This document shows positions 6,607 through 12,229 of a DNA stretch of 12,229 nt, in pieces (positions within the stretch are counted from its first letter, which is position 1; each line of letters begins with the position of its first letter). The stretch spans positions 1 to 12,229 of the forward strand of contig JANPBQ010000013.1 in the NCBI GenBank assembly GCA_031430555.1, written 5' to 3'. The DNA comes from UKL13-2 sp031430555 (GTDB lineage: Bacteria; Pseudomonadota; Gammaproteobacteria; Burkholderiales; Usitatibacteraceae). The notes beneath the pieces are model-generated. The model saw nothing but the letters and a program-made list of their open reading frames with translations. It had not been told where the DNA came from and did no database searches. The position numbers and the translations under genes were made by a program.

Positions 6607-7539
6607 CTATTTCGCGGTGGTCAGAAACGCCGCGACGCGCTCGGCGATCATGCTGCTCACGCGCACATTCGCTTCCGCCGTTACGCCGGCGATGTGCGGC
6701 GTAAGAATAAGATTAGGGCAATCGACGAACTCAGAACCCGCCTTCAATGGTTCATCGTCAAATACGTCGAGCGCGGCACCGCCGAGTTTTTTCGCTCTTA
6801 GCGCCGCCGCCAACGCCGGTTCATCGACAATACTGCCACGCGCGGAATTGATTAGCACCGCGTCCGGTTTCATGCTCGCGAGTCGTGCGGCATTGATCAG
6901 GTTGCGAGTCTCTGGCATCAATGGAATGTGCAGCGACACGACATCGCTTTCTGCAAGCAGTTGTTCGAGCGTTCGGCAGGTGGTTTTTGTTTCACTCCAT
7001 ACGGTTGAATCGGCGGGAATCATCGGGTCGATGCCGATCACGTGCATCCCAAGGCCCTGCGCGTAGCCCGCAGTCAGTCGCCCAATGCTGCCGAAACCAA
7101 CGATGCCGAGGGTCTTGCCGCCGATCTCGCGGCCATTCGAAAGCTGCGGCCGCAGCCACGTGCCCGCCGCCGTCGCCGCGGTCGAAAAATACGCGCCGCG
7201 CAACAATATCATTGCGGTCGCAATCACATATTCCGCGACCGATTGCGCGTTGGCACCAGTTGCGGGAATCACTTCTACATTGCGCGCCTTGCAGGCGGGC
7301 ATGTCGATGTTATCGAGGCCGACGCCGAGGCGCCCGACCACTTTCAGCTTCGGTGCGGCGGCGAGAATTTCGCCATTCACCTGTGTGCGGTTACGCACGA
7401 TCAGCGCATCAATGTCAGCGAGTTTCGCGAGCAAATCCGCGCGGCGATCGACAAGCCCCGAATCGTGATGCGTTTCAAACTTCGACTTAAGGGCCGCGAC
7501 GGAGGCCGCTTCCATGGGTTCGGTAATGAGGATTTTCAT
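6607..7539 (-). CDS. slcC: SerA-like D-2-hydroxyacid dehydrogenase, probable (S)-sulfolactate dehydrogenase
   Basis: A 310-residue cytoplasmic NAD-dependent dehydrogenase of the phosphoglycerate dehydrogenase superfamily, without the regulatory ACT domain of long SerA. The substrate-side loop GRLGVGLDNID (69-79) leads to the Rossmann domain with G148-x-G150-x-x-G153. Asp171 ends the second strand, which suggests NAD rather than NADP. Catalytic Arg234 (NSARGS), Glu263 (DDEP) and His282 (TPHIAG) are all present. I chose the ATG at 7539, with a GAGGA sequence 10 nt upstream; the longer frame to 7665 runs back into the REP pair. In known sulfolactate degraders SlcC (EC 1.1.1.310) oxidises (S)-sulfolactate to sulfopyruvate, and its gene clusters with comC and suyAB as here. 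A generic 2-hydroxyacid dehydrogenase role remains possible. It is followed by comC after 24 nt. Confidence 0.85.
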   Translation of the reverse strand: MKILITEPMEAASVAALKSKFETHHDSGLVDRRADLLAKLADIDALIVRNRTQVNGEILAAAPKLKVVGRLGVGLDNIDMPACKARNVEVIPATGANAQSVAEYVIATAMILLRGAYFSTAATAAGTWLRPQLSNGREIGGKTLGIVGFGSIGRLTAGYAQGLGMHVIGIDPMIPADSTVWSETKTTCRTLEQLLAESDVVSLHIPLMPETRNLINAARLASMKPDAVLINSARGSIVDEPALAAALRAKKLGGAALDVFDDEPLKAGSEFVDCPNLILTPHIAGVTAEANVRVSSMIAERVAAFLTTAK

Positions 7540-7777
7540 AACGCGCAATTCCTCGAAGAACGGTTGACGGCGTGACGATTCATTCAAACCAACTTTTCCA
7601 TCTCTGGTACGAACTGTCCTTCCCCCGCGAAGGCGGGGGCCCAAGCATCGCGATGCACAACTCACGAACTTGGATCCCCGCCTGCGCGGGGAAGGGCTAT
7701 GTTTTTGTTGGCCGAGACTCTATATTCGACGAGCCTTTCCGAGCAAAAGCATCCGGAAACCCGCGCCAATACTGGAT
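7540..7777. other. Spacer between suyB-like and slcC-like genes
   Basis: A 238-bp gap inside the minus-strand gene series, holding the REP pair (7618-7696) and the 15-bp word CCGCGCCAATACTGG (7761-7775), two bases beyond the suyB-like stop codon. No open frame of interest is present. The GAGGA ribosome-binding site of the slcC-like gene is at its left end. An internal promoter is possible, but I cannot point to one. Confidence 0.5.
7618..7696. repeat. REP pair, copy B
   Basis: Facing palindromes CCTTCCCCCGCGAAGGCGGGGG and TCCCCGCCTGCGCGGGGAAGGG are bordered inside by CCAAG and CTTGG, as in copy A at 3018-3097. The centre (about 7646-7666) is different and carries a small palindrome, GCATCGCGATGC. 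It sits in the transcribed gap between the suyB-like and slcC-like genes, where paired REP hairpins can slow 3'-to-5' RNA decay in other bacteria. Confidence 0.85.
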
Positions 7778-8953
7778 TTACGCGCTCTCGTACAGCCGCG
7801 TCAACACAAATTCGCGATGCCCCAACGCCTCAGCCGCCGTCAACCGGCCATTCGCGGTGCGCAACATCATATCGAGCAACTTGTCGCCGGCCTCATCGAG
7901 CACCATGTCGCGTTGCAGCAGCGCGCAGGAGTCCACATCAATGTGCTCGCTCATCGTGCGTACCGTGCGTGGGTTCGCGCAGACTTTGATCACCGGCAAA
8001 ATCGGATTGCCGATCACGTTGCCCTGCCCGGTCGGGAAGAAATGCACCGCATAGCCGGCCGCCGCGCATAGCGTCACCATTTCGGCTGCTGCGGAAGAAG
8101 AATCCATGAACCAAAGGCCTGGTCCCGTCGGCGTTTCGGCTTTGTCGAGCACACCATCGACCAGACATTTTTTGCCGATTTTCTGGATGTTGCCCATCGC
8201 TTTCTCTTCGATGGTCGTAAGCCCGCCGAGGATGTTGCCCTTGGTCGGTTGCGAATCCGAAAGGTCGCTGGTCTTGTGGCGATTCACCACATCCTGGTAG
8301 CGATTGAACATCGCCATGAAATCTTCCGCGACCTTCGGCGTGCGGCAACGTTTCACCACCACTTGTTCGCCACCGGTAATTTCCGTCGTCTCGCCAAACA
8401 CCAGCGTGCTGCCGAGTTCGTACAATTTATCAAACGCGTTGCCGACGGTGGGGTTGGCACCGCAGCCGGACGTGGTATCCGATTCGCCGCACTTGGTCGA
8501 GACCCACAATTCGTTGATCGGACATTCGACGCGATGCAACTCCGACGCATTTTGCAATAGTTCGCGCGCCGCTTTGGAGGCGCGGAAAATCGTATCGTGG
8601 TCGCCATGTTGCTCAATGCCGAAGCCCACCACCGGCTTACCCGATTTGGCAATGCCATCGACGACTTTCTTGGTCCAGCCATCTTCAATGCCAATGACCA
8701 CCACTGCGGCGACGTTGGGATTGCAGCCGGCACCAATCAGTGTGCGGAAATGCAAATCGAGGTCGGCGCCGAACTGCAGTCGCCCATAGGGATGCGGAAT
8801 CGCCAGAACGCCCTTGATATTGTGCGCAACGGCCTCGGCCGCCGAATTTGACAAATCATCGACCGGCATGACGATGACATGATTGCGAATGCCGACGCGA
8901 CCGTTCTCGCGGCGATAGCCCCAGAAAGTGGTGTTCTTGGAAATGACTGACAT
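7778..8953 (-). CDS. suyB: UxaA-family large subunit, probable (R)-sulfolactate sulfo-lyase subunit beta
   Basis: A 391-residue cytoplasmic lyase of the UxaA/GarD (altronate/galactarate dehydratase) superfamily, C-terminal catalytic part only. It opens with WGYRRENGRVGIRNHV (11-26), the family start. Cys77 lies in IGAGCNPN, Cys155 and Cys164 in STKCGESDTTSGCG, and the GLWFMDSSSAAAEM and FPTGQGNVIGNPI segments (279-292, 306-318) follow. From memory the whole chain resembles SuyB more closely than UxaA or GarD, and the separately encoded SAF subunit fits SuyA/SuyB. SuyAB (EC 4.4.1.24) splits (R)-3-sulfolactate to pyruvate and sulfite. The start at 8953 has AGGA 6 nt upstream. The gap to suyA is 156 bp and that to slcC 238 bp, so the set is not tightly packed. 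A dehydratase for a sugar acid is the main alternative. Confidence 0.83.
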   Translation of the reverse strand: MSVISKNTTFWGYRRENGRVGIRNHVIVMPVDDLSNSAAEAVAHNIKGVLAIPHPYGRLQFGADLDLHFRTLIGAGCNPNVAAVVVIGIEDGWTKKVVDGIAKSGKPVVGFGIEQHGDHDTIFRASKAARELLQNASELHRVECPINELWVSTKCGESDTTSGCGANPTVGNAFDKLYELGSTLVFGETTEITGGEQVVVKRCRTPKVAEDFMAMFNRYQDVVNRHKTSDLSDSQPTKGNILGGLTTIEEKAMGNIQKIGKKCLVDGVLDKAETPTGPGLWFMDSSSAAAEMVTLCAAAGYAVHFFPTGQGNVIGNPILPVIKVCANPRTVRTMSEHIDVDSCALLQRDMVLDEAGDKLLDMMLRTANGRLTAAEALGHREFVLTRLYESA

Positions 8954-9109
8954 GTGAATTCCTTAAAAATTGCGATTCGTAAGTCTCAGCAGGCGTAGCG
9001 AGCGGCGTTCAGGCTAGGCGCGAATTTGAGCAAGGTTCTTACCTTGCGAAAATTCGTAACGACGCATGTGCGTCGCGCCATGGCCAAATGAGGCACGATA
9101 AGGCTTGCG
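8954..9109. repeat. 156-bp structured spacer between the suyA-like and suyB-like genes
   Basis: A two-part stem-loop has outer arms CGAATTT (9021-9027) and AAATTCG (9050-9056), and inner arms CAAGGT (9031-9036) and ACCTTG (9041-9046) around TCTT. Immediately after is a second hairpin with arms CGACGCA and TGCGTCG around TG (9060-9075). ATTCGTAA occurs twice (8975-8982 and 9052-9059). The word TTCGTAAGTCT (8976-8986) recurs inverted at 2905-2915. No U-tract follows either hairpin. No coding frame looks real. Confidence 0.6.
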
Positions 9110-9391
9110 CTACCAGCGTTTGGTTTTGATGTTATGCACATGCGCATGCTCACCCGCCTTGATCGGTGCCACCACACGGCCGATGTCGGTGCCGTATTTG
9201 AAGACCGTATCGCCGACCGCCATATCTTTCAGCGCGATCTTGTGTCCGATGGGAATTTCCTGCAACGCGCGAATCGGAAATTGCTTGTCGTCATCCATGA
9301 TCCAGGCCGTCAATTCGGCGCCCGGTTTGATGCCTTCCACCACGGCGACCGCCACGGTGTCTTTTGCTTCGTGCAGCACAAAATGAATCAT
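9110..9391 (-). CDS. suyA: SAF-domain small subunit, probable (R)-sulfolactate sulfo-lyase subunit alpha
   Basis: A 93-residue protein that is essentially one SAF domain, the N-terminal module of UxaA/GarD-type lyases encoded separately. The chain runs IHFVLHEAKDTVAVAVVEG, then a central PIGHKIALKDMAVGD (family landmark, about 47-61), then KYGTDIGRVVAPI, and ends HVHNIKTKRW. The C-terminal form agrees with SuyA small subunits as I remember them. It should pair with the large subunit encoded downstream to form the sulfo-lyase. I chose the ATG at 9391, which has GAGGA 7 nt upstream and gives the usual family start; an ATG 30 nt upstream is in frame. It is the first gene after the predicted minus-strand promoter at 9511-9539, divergent from the GntR regulator. 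Confidence 0.83.
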   Translation of the reverse strand: MIHFVLHEAKDTVAVAVVEGIKPGAELTAWIMDDDKQFPIRALQEIPIGHKIALKDMAVGDTVFKYGTDIGRVVAPIKAGEHAHVHNIKTKRW

Positions 9392-9510
9392 TGCCTCGTC
9401 CTCAAATTTCAAATTGATCAATCAGGTTGGGTTGTTTCTTGCGACAAACTGCAACCATTTTCCCCGCGCACCCGTAATGCTCATGACCACCGTGGATACG
9501 ACCTACTTCC

Positions 9511-9539
9511 ATCTTATTCATTGGCGCGCGCAAAGTCAA
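9511..9539 (-). promoter_or_regulatory. Predicted sigma70-type promoter for suyA-suyB
   Basis: Read on the minus strand: -35 TTGACT (9539-9534), a 17-nt spacer, -10 TAAGAT (9516-9511). The predicted start near 9504 gives a leader of about 110 nt before the suyA ATG. A small palindrome CCACCGTGG (9487-9495) lies just inside the transcript and could be regulatory. Confidence 0.55.
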
Positions 9540-9557
9540 TTAGGTCATCTATATGAG

Positions 9558-9586
9558 TTGTAGCTTTGCCACAGGTTCGCTATGAT
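9558..9586 (+). promoter_or_regulatory. Predicted sigma70-type promoter for the gntR operon
   Basis: -35 TTGTAG (9558-9563), a 17-nt spacer and -10 TATGAT (9581-9586), with a start expected near 9592-9594. The leader would be about 25 nt. Together with the minus-strand promoter it gives a back-to-back arrangement with about 18 bp between the two -35 boxes. Confidence 0.55.
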
Positions 9587-9590
9587 GAAT

Positions 9591-9603
9591 GCCATTAAAT
9601 GGC
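9591..9603. promoter_or_regulatory. Candidate operator palindrome at the gntR transcription start
   Basis: GCCATTAAATGGC is a perfect odd palindrome (arms GCCATT and AATGGC around A). It covers the predicted start site of the gntR promoter and ends 14 bp before the start codon. Self-repression by the GntR protein through this site is the natural guess, but no binding-site consensus was available to compare. Confidence 0.45.
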
Positions 9604-9617
9604 GACGTTAGACCTAC

Positions 9618-10397
9618 ATGCGTAAATGGGAAGACCCCTCTCGGCACCACCAGCTCGCCACCGGCGCGGCGCTGGACACGCCGTTGTACAAAGAAGTCAA
9701 ACGCCTATTGACTGAAACCATCAGCAACGGCGAATGGAAGCCCGGCGGCGTGATCCCCGCCGAATGGAAATTGGCCGAACGCTTCAAGGTGGCCGTCGGT
9801 ACCGTGCGCAAGGCGGTCGATGAACTCGTCAGCGAAAATATCCTGATTCGCCAACAGGGGCGCGGCACGTTCGTTGCTGCGCACAACCGCGCGCGCCTGA
9901 TGTTTCATTTTTTCCACATCGTCCACAACGACGGCAGCAAACTCACGCCGGAAGTGGTGATGCTGTCGTTCTCCAGTGGTGTGGCGGATGCTGAGGAGGC
10001 GGGGCATCTTGGCGTCAATATTGGCGCAAAGGTCTTTCGGGCGCGCAATGTCTTGAAACTTGCTGGTGCACCGGTTATTTTCGACACCGTCGTGATGCCG
10101 CAAACACTGTTCCCGAAACTCACCGCCGCTAAATTCAAGAATCGGCCGAATACGATTTATCACCTCTACCAAAGCGCCTATGGCATCACTGTGGTGCGCT
10201 CGGCCGAACGCTTGCGGGCGCGCCTGGCCGACGCGGAAAGTGCGGAGATTCTCGGCATCAAAGTGCGTGACCCGTTATTGGAGATCCGCCGCGTGGCGCT
10301 CACGTTCAACGATGCGCCGGTGGAATTTCGCCGTTCGCTGGTGAATACCGAGCACTACGAATACTTCAGCGATTTGGCGAAATCGGGGAGCGGTTGA
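9618..10397 (+). CDS. GntR-family transcriptional regulator, HutC subfamily (UTRA domain)
   Basis: A 259-residue DNA-binding regulator. The winged helix-turn-helix covers about 22-86: PLYKEVKRLLTETI, then the recognition region LAERFKVAVGTVRKAVDELV (52-71) and the wing RQQGRGTFV (78-86). The rest (about 95-248) fits a UTRA ligand domain, with the characteristic late RLRARLADAESAEILGI and DPLLEIRRVAL segments and an ending with EFRRSLVNTEHYEY. UTRA regulators usually bind a small metabolite of the pathway they control, so sulfolactate or sulfopyruvate is a reasonable ligand here. The divergent position next to suyA and the palindrome over its own start site suggest that it controls both directions. 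Some sulfolactate loci carry a dedicated regulator; I cannot say whether this is an ortholog. The start ATG lacks a strong Shine-Dalgarno. Confidence 0.88.
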   Translation: MRKWEDPSRHHQLATGAALDTPLYKEVKRLLTETISNGEWKPGGVIPAEWKLAERFKVAVGTVRKAVDELVSENILIRQQGRGTFVAAHNRARLMFHFFHIVHNDGSKLTPEVVMLSFSSGVADAEEAGHLGVNIGAKVFRARNVLKLAGAPVIFDTVVMPQTLFPKLTAAKFKNRPNTIYHLYQSAYGITVVRSAERLRARLADAESAEILGIKVRDPLLEIRRVALTFNDAPVEFRRSLVNTEHYEYFSDLAKSGSG

Positions 10398-10423
10398 GCG
10401 CGATCACCTGAGGGGAGGCGCAC

Positions 10424-11434
10424 ATGAGTCAGTCTTGGAAAATCGTCCGCACCGATCGCGAACTCGAAATGCCGCGTACCGACGCGCGGTTGCGCGAAAT
10501 GGGTGCGCAGCTCGTGCTGTTACCCGACACCACCACCGAGGCGGAATTGGCGCGCGAGGTGGCGGATGCCGATCTCTTGTTGATGTGTTACGCGAAAATC
10601 AGCCGCCACGTGATCGAGAGCGCCTCGCGTTTGAAAGCGATCATCAAGTACGGCGTCGGCATCGATGCCATTGATCTTGCCGCCGCGCGCGAGCGAGGCA
10701 TCCCGGTCGTCAACATCCCCGAGTACGCCGAAGAGACAGTCGCCGAAGGCGCGTTTGCATTGATGATGGCGCTCGCGAAGCGTTTCAAACCAATCCAGCA
10801 CACGATGCAAACCCAAGGCTGGGCGTGGCCCGAATCGCGCTGGCTCGCGAGTGATTTGGCGGGTAAAACGCTGGGCATCGTCGGTGTCGGGCGCATCGGC
10901 CGCAGCATGGCGCGTATGGCGCAGGCGTTTCGCATGCGCGTGCTGGGGTTCGATCCGCATGTCAATGAGATGCCCGCCGAGCGCATCGACGACCTCGGCG
11001 CGATGCTGGCCGCGTGCGATTTCGTGTCCGTGCACTGCGTGTTGAATGACGAGACGCGTGGCCTGATCGGTGCCGCCGAATTTGCCCGCATGAAACCCGA
11101 TGCCCACTTCCTCAATGTCTCACGCGGCGAGATTGTCGACGAAGCCGCGTTGCTTGCGGCATTGCAAAATCAGCGCATCGCCGGTGCGGCGCTCGATGTG
11201 TATGGACGTGAGCCGCTTGCCCAATCAGGCCATCCACTCTCGCCACTTTTTCAAATGGACAATGTGATCCTCTGGCCGCATCTGACGTTCTACACCCGTG
11301 AAGCCATGCGGCGCCTCGAAGATGAAACCTGGGAACGGTGTCTTGAGGTGTTTGAAGGCCGACCGCTTACGGTGAAGTCGTGCGATCCGCGATTGTTGGC
11401 GCAAACACAGGGCGTGCGTTTCGGCTCGACGTAG
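10424..11434 (+). CDS. Second NAD-dependent 2-hydroxyacid dehydrogenase (CtBP/SerA-like)
   Basis: A 336-residue cytoplasmic dehydrogenase of the D-2-hydroxyacid family, distinct from the slcC-like protein. YGVGIDAIDLAAA (76-88) precedes the Rossmann domain with G154-x-G156-x-x-G159. Asp177 after the second strand suggests NAD. Arg234 (VSRGE), Glu263 (GREP) and His286 (WPHL) form the catalytic set. It differs from the slcC-like protein in the WPHLTFYT segment where the other has TPHIAGVT, and in a C-terminal tail about 25 residues longer. A strong Shine-Dalgarno (GGGGAGG, 5 nt before the ATG) and a 26-nt gap to gntR show co-transcription. It may act on the same substrate set (sulfolactate/sulfopyruvate) or on a related 2-keto acid; the sequence does not decide. 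No clear terminator follows. Confidence 0.87.
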   Translation: MSQSWKIVRTDRELEMPRTDARLREMGAQLVLLPDTTTEAELAREVADADLLLMCYAKISRHVIESASRLKAIIKYGVGIDAIDLAAARERGIPVVNIPEYAEETVAEGAFALMMALAKRFKPIQHTMQTQGWAWPESRWLASDLAGKTLGIVGVGRIGRSMARMAQAFRMRVLGFDPHVNEMPAERIDDLGAMLAACDFVSVHCVLNDETRGLIGAAEFARMKPDAHFLNVSRGEIVDEAALLAALQNQRIAGAALDVYGREPLAQSGHPLSPLFQMDNVILWPHLTFYTREAMRRLEDETWERCLEVFEGRPLTVKSCDPRLLAQTQGVRFGST

Positions 11435-11525
11435 CACCACATTCTCGATGCCGCCGAAGTGCTAAGTGTTCGAGGCCGCGCTGATACTTTCACTATCGAC
11501 TTCGCCGTAGCGGTACTCGCCCACC

Positions 11526-11903
11526 CTACTTGCCGATTGCCGCCACCAACCCCTCTGGATCGGCCACACTCACCCACAGCATCGAGTGTTTCTTGAAACC
11601 GATGACGCGCGGAATTTTCTTCTTGAACACGATGCTCACGCCTTGGTGATGATTGGTGCCGAATGTGACTCCATCATCGGTGAGACTCAATCGCAGTCCG
11701 ACGGCGGTGTACCAGCGGTGCGGGCCAGTGATCTCGGTGTGGTCGATATTGTCGAGCGTGGTCTCGACCTTAAATCGGCCAAAGGTGGCGATGAGCTCGC
11801 CTTTGTTGGTGATGGTCACGCCGTCTTTTTTGTTTACGCTGAGCGTCAGGAACAATGCGATCCAGCGATTGTCGAGGCGGTAGAGGAAGTGTTTGGTTTT
11901 CAT
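11526..11903 (-). CDS. Conserved hypothetical protein, possibly PH-like fold
   Basis: A 125-residue soluble protein with no signal peptide or membrane segment. It begins FLYRLDNRWIALFL and alternates short hydrophobic strands with turns. Recognisable features are ATFGRFKVET (39-48), ITGPHRWYTAVG (58-69), GVTFGTN (78-84), VIGFKKHSMLWVSVADP (100-116) and GLVAAIG near the end. Small beta-rich proteins with the same GRF...ET, HRW and ADPEGLV pattern occur in actinobacteria and proteobacteria without a known role, and a pleckstrin-homology-like fold is plausible. The start lies 9 nt after the stop of the binding-protein gene, so it is probably co-transcribed with it, but a functional link is unproven. 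No strong Shine-Dalgarno is visible. It converges with the dehydrogenase gene across a 91-bp gap in which I see no clear terminator. Confidence 0.7.
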   Translation of the reverse strand: MKTKHFLYRLDNRWIALFLTLSVNKKDGVTITNKGELIATFGRFKVETTLDNIDHTEITGPHRWYTAVGLRLSLTDDGVTFGTNHHQGVSIVFKKKIPRVIGFKKHSMLWVSVADPEGLVAAIGK

Positions 11904-11912
11904 TTCAAGACG

Positions 11913-12229
11913 CTATTTCTCTTCCAACCCAAACTCCCGCACCGCCGCCGCATACGCCTTCGCCTCGCTCGCCGCGAACGCCGCGAAGGTGGCGGCATCG
12001 CGATAGACCAGCGGGCTGTTGAGCCGATTCGCGCCGGCTTTGTAGGCCTCGCTCGCGGTGGCTTTCGCGCAGGCGTTTTGCAATTTGCCGCGTACGTCGT
12101 TTGGCAATCCCTTCGGTGCCACCAAGCCGCCCCAGACCGTGCCGCGCACATCGATCCCGCCTTCCATCACGGTGGGCACATTGGCATGCGTGTCCAGCCG
12201 TTTTTCGGCGAGGATCGCGATTGGGCGCA
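11913..12229 (-). CDS. Bug-type tripartite tricarboxylate transporter binding protein (C-terminal part)
   Basis: The last 104 or so residues of a periplasmic solute-binding protein; the N-terminal part, including the signal peptide, lies beyond the window's right edge. The visible segment reads AILAEKRLDTHANVPTVMEGG, continued by IDVRGTVWGGLVAPKGLPNDV and then a helix-rich tail ending REFGLEEK. The VPTVxExG and GLVAPKGLP patterns are classic for the Bug/TctC family, which bind carboxylates for TctAB-type permeases. In Chromohalobacter the sulfolactate importer SlcHFG is of this transporter type, so this could be the SlcH counterpart, although Bug proteins are so numerous in betaproteobacteria that proximity alone is weak evidence. 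The frame is open through the window end, so there is no start here; the GTG at 12179 is an internal valine. Confidence 0.88.
   Translation of the reverse strand, partial: RPIAILAEKRLDTHANVPTVMEGGIDVRGTVWGGLVAPKGLPNDVRGKLQNACAKATASEAYKAGANRLNSPLVYRDAATFAAFAASEAKAYAAAVREFGLEEK

Noticed and set aside
7540..7665. Longer start for the slcC-like protein
   Set aside because: The extra 42 residues are translated REP sequence; the ATG at 7539 begins the standard MKILITEP start of the family and has a GAGGA upstream.

Overview
The window looks like chromosomal DNA from a GC-rich proteobacterium, most likely a betaproteobacterium. The reasons are a Bug-type (tripartite tricarboxylate transporter) periplasmic binding protein, the family that is greatly expanded in that class, and many intergenic REP-type palindromes built on CCCCGC/GCGGGG arms. 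No rRNA, tRNA, CRISPR array, transposase or phage gene is visible.

Left part (1-5573): the window opens inside a tandem array of a 163-bp non-coding repeat (1-400). Three groups of unrelated housekeeping or accessory genes follow. On the minus strand are a secreted SGNH-type hydrolase (541-1350) and a compact trio running GFA-like zinc protein, DUF1653 protein, GNAT acetyltransferase (2652 down to 1525). Next comes a 600-bp repeat-rich gap holding a MITE-like element with 28-bp terminal inverted repeats (2974-3130). It is followed by a YpfJ-family zinc metallopeptidase (minus) and, divergently, an exported class C beta-lactamase-fold serine hydrolase (plus).

Central part (5578-11434) is the most coherent block and reads as a sulfolactate-degradation locus. 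On the minus strand, in transcription order, are a SAF-domain small subunit (suyA-like), a UxaA-family large subunit (suyB-like), a SerA-like 2-hydroxyacid dehydrogenase (slcC-like) and an Ldh-family dehydrogenase (comC-like). By homology, SuyAB splits (R)-3-sulfolactate into pyruvate and sulfite. The SlcC and ComC pair interconverts the two sulfolactate enantiomers through sulfopyruvate. Divergent from suyA is a HutC-type GntR regulator followed 26 nt later by a second, different 2-hydroxyacid dehydrogenase. The 226-bp divergent intergenic region has a good sigma70-type promoter for each direction. A 13-bp perfect palindrome sits on the predicted gntR transcription start and is a candidate operator.

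Right end (11526-12229, minus strand): the C-terminal part of a Bug-type solute-binding protein, cut by the window edge, followed 9 nt later by a small conserved hypothetical protein. The binding protein may deliver the substrate (compare SlcH of the SlcHFG transporter). The permease subunits, and any sulfite oxidase or exporter, are not in the window.

The functional assignment of the central block rests on family resemblance recalled from memory and on gene content, not on any search.
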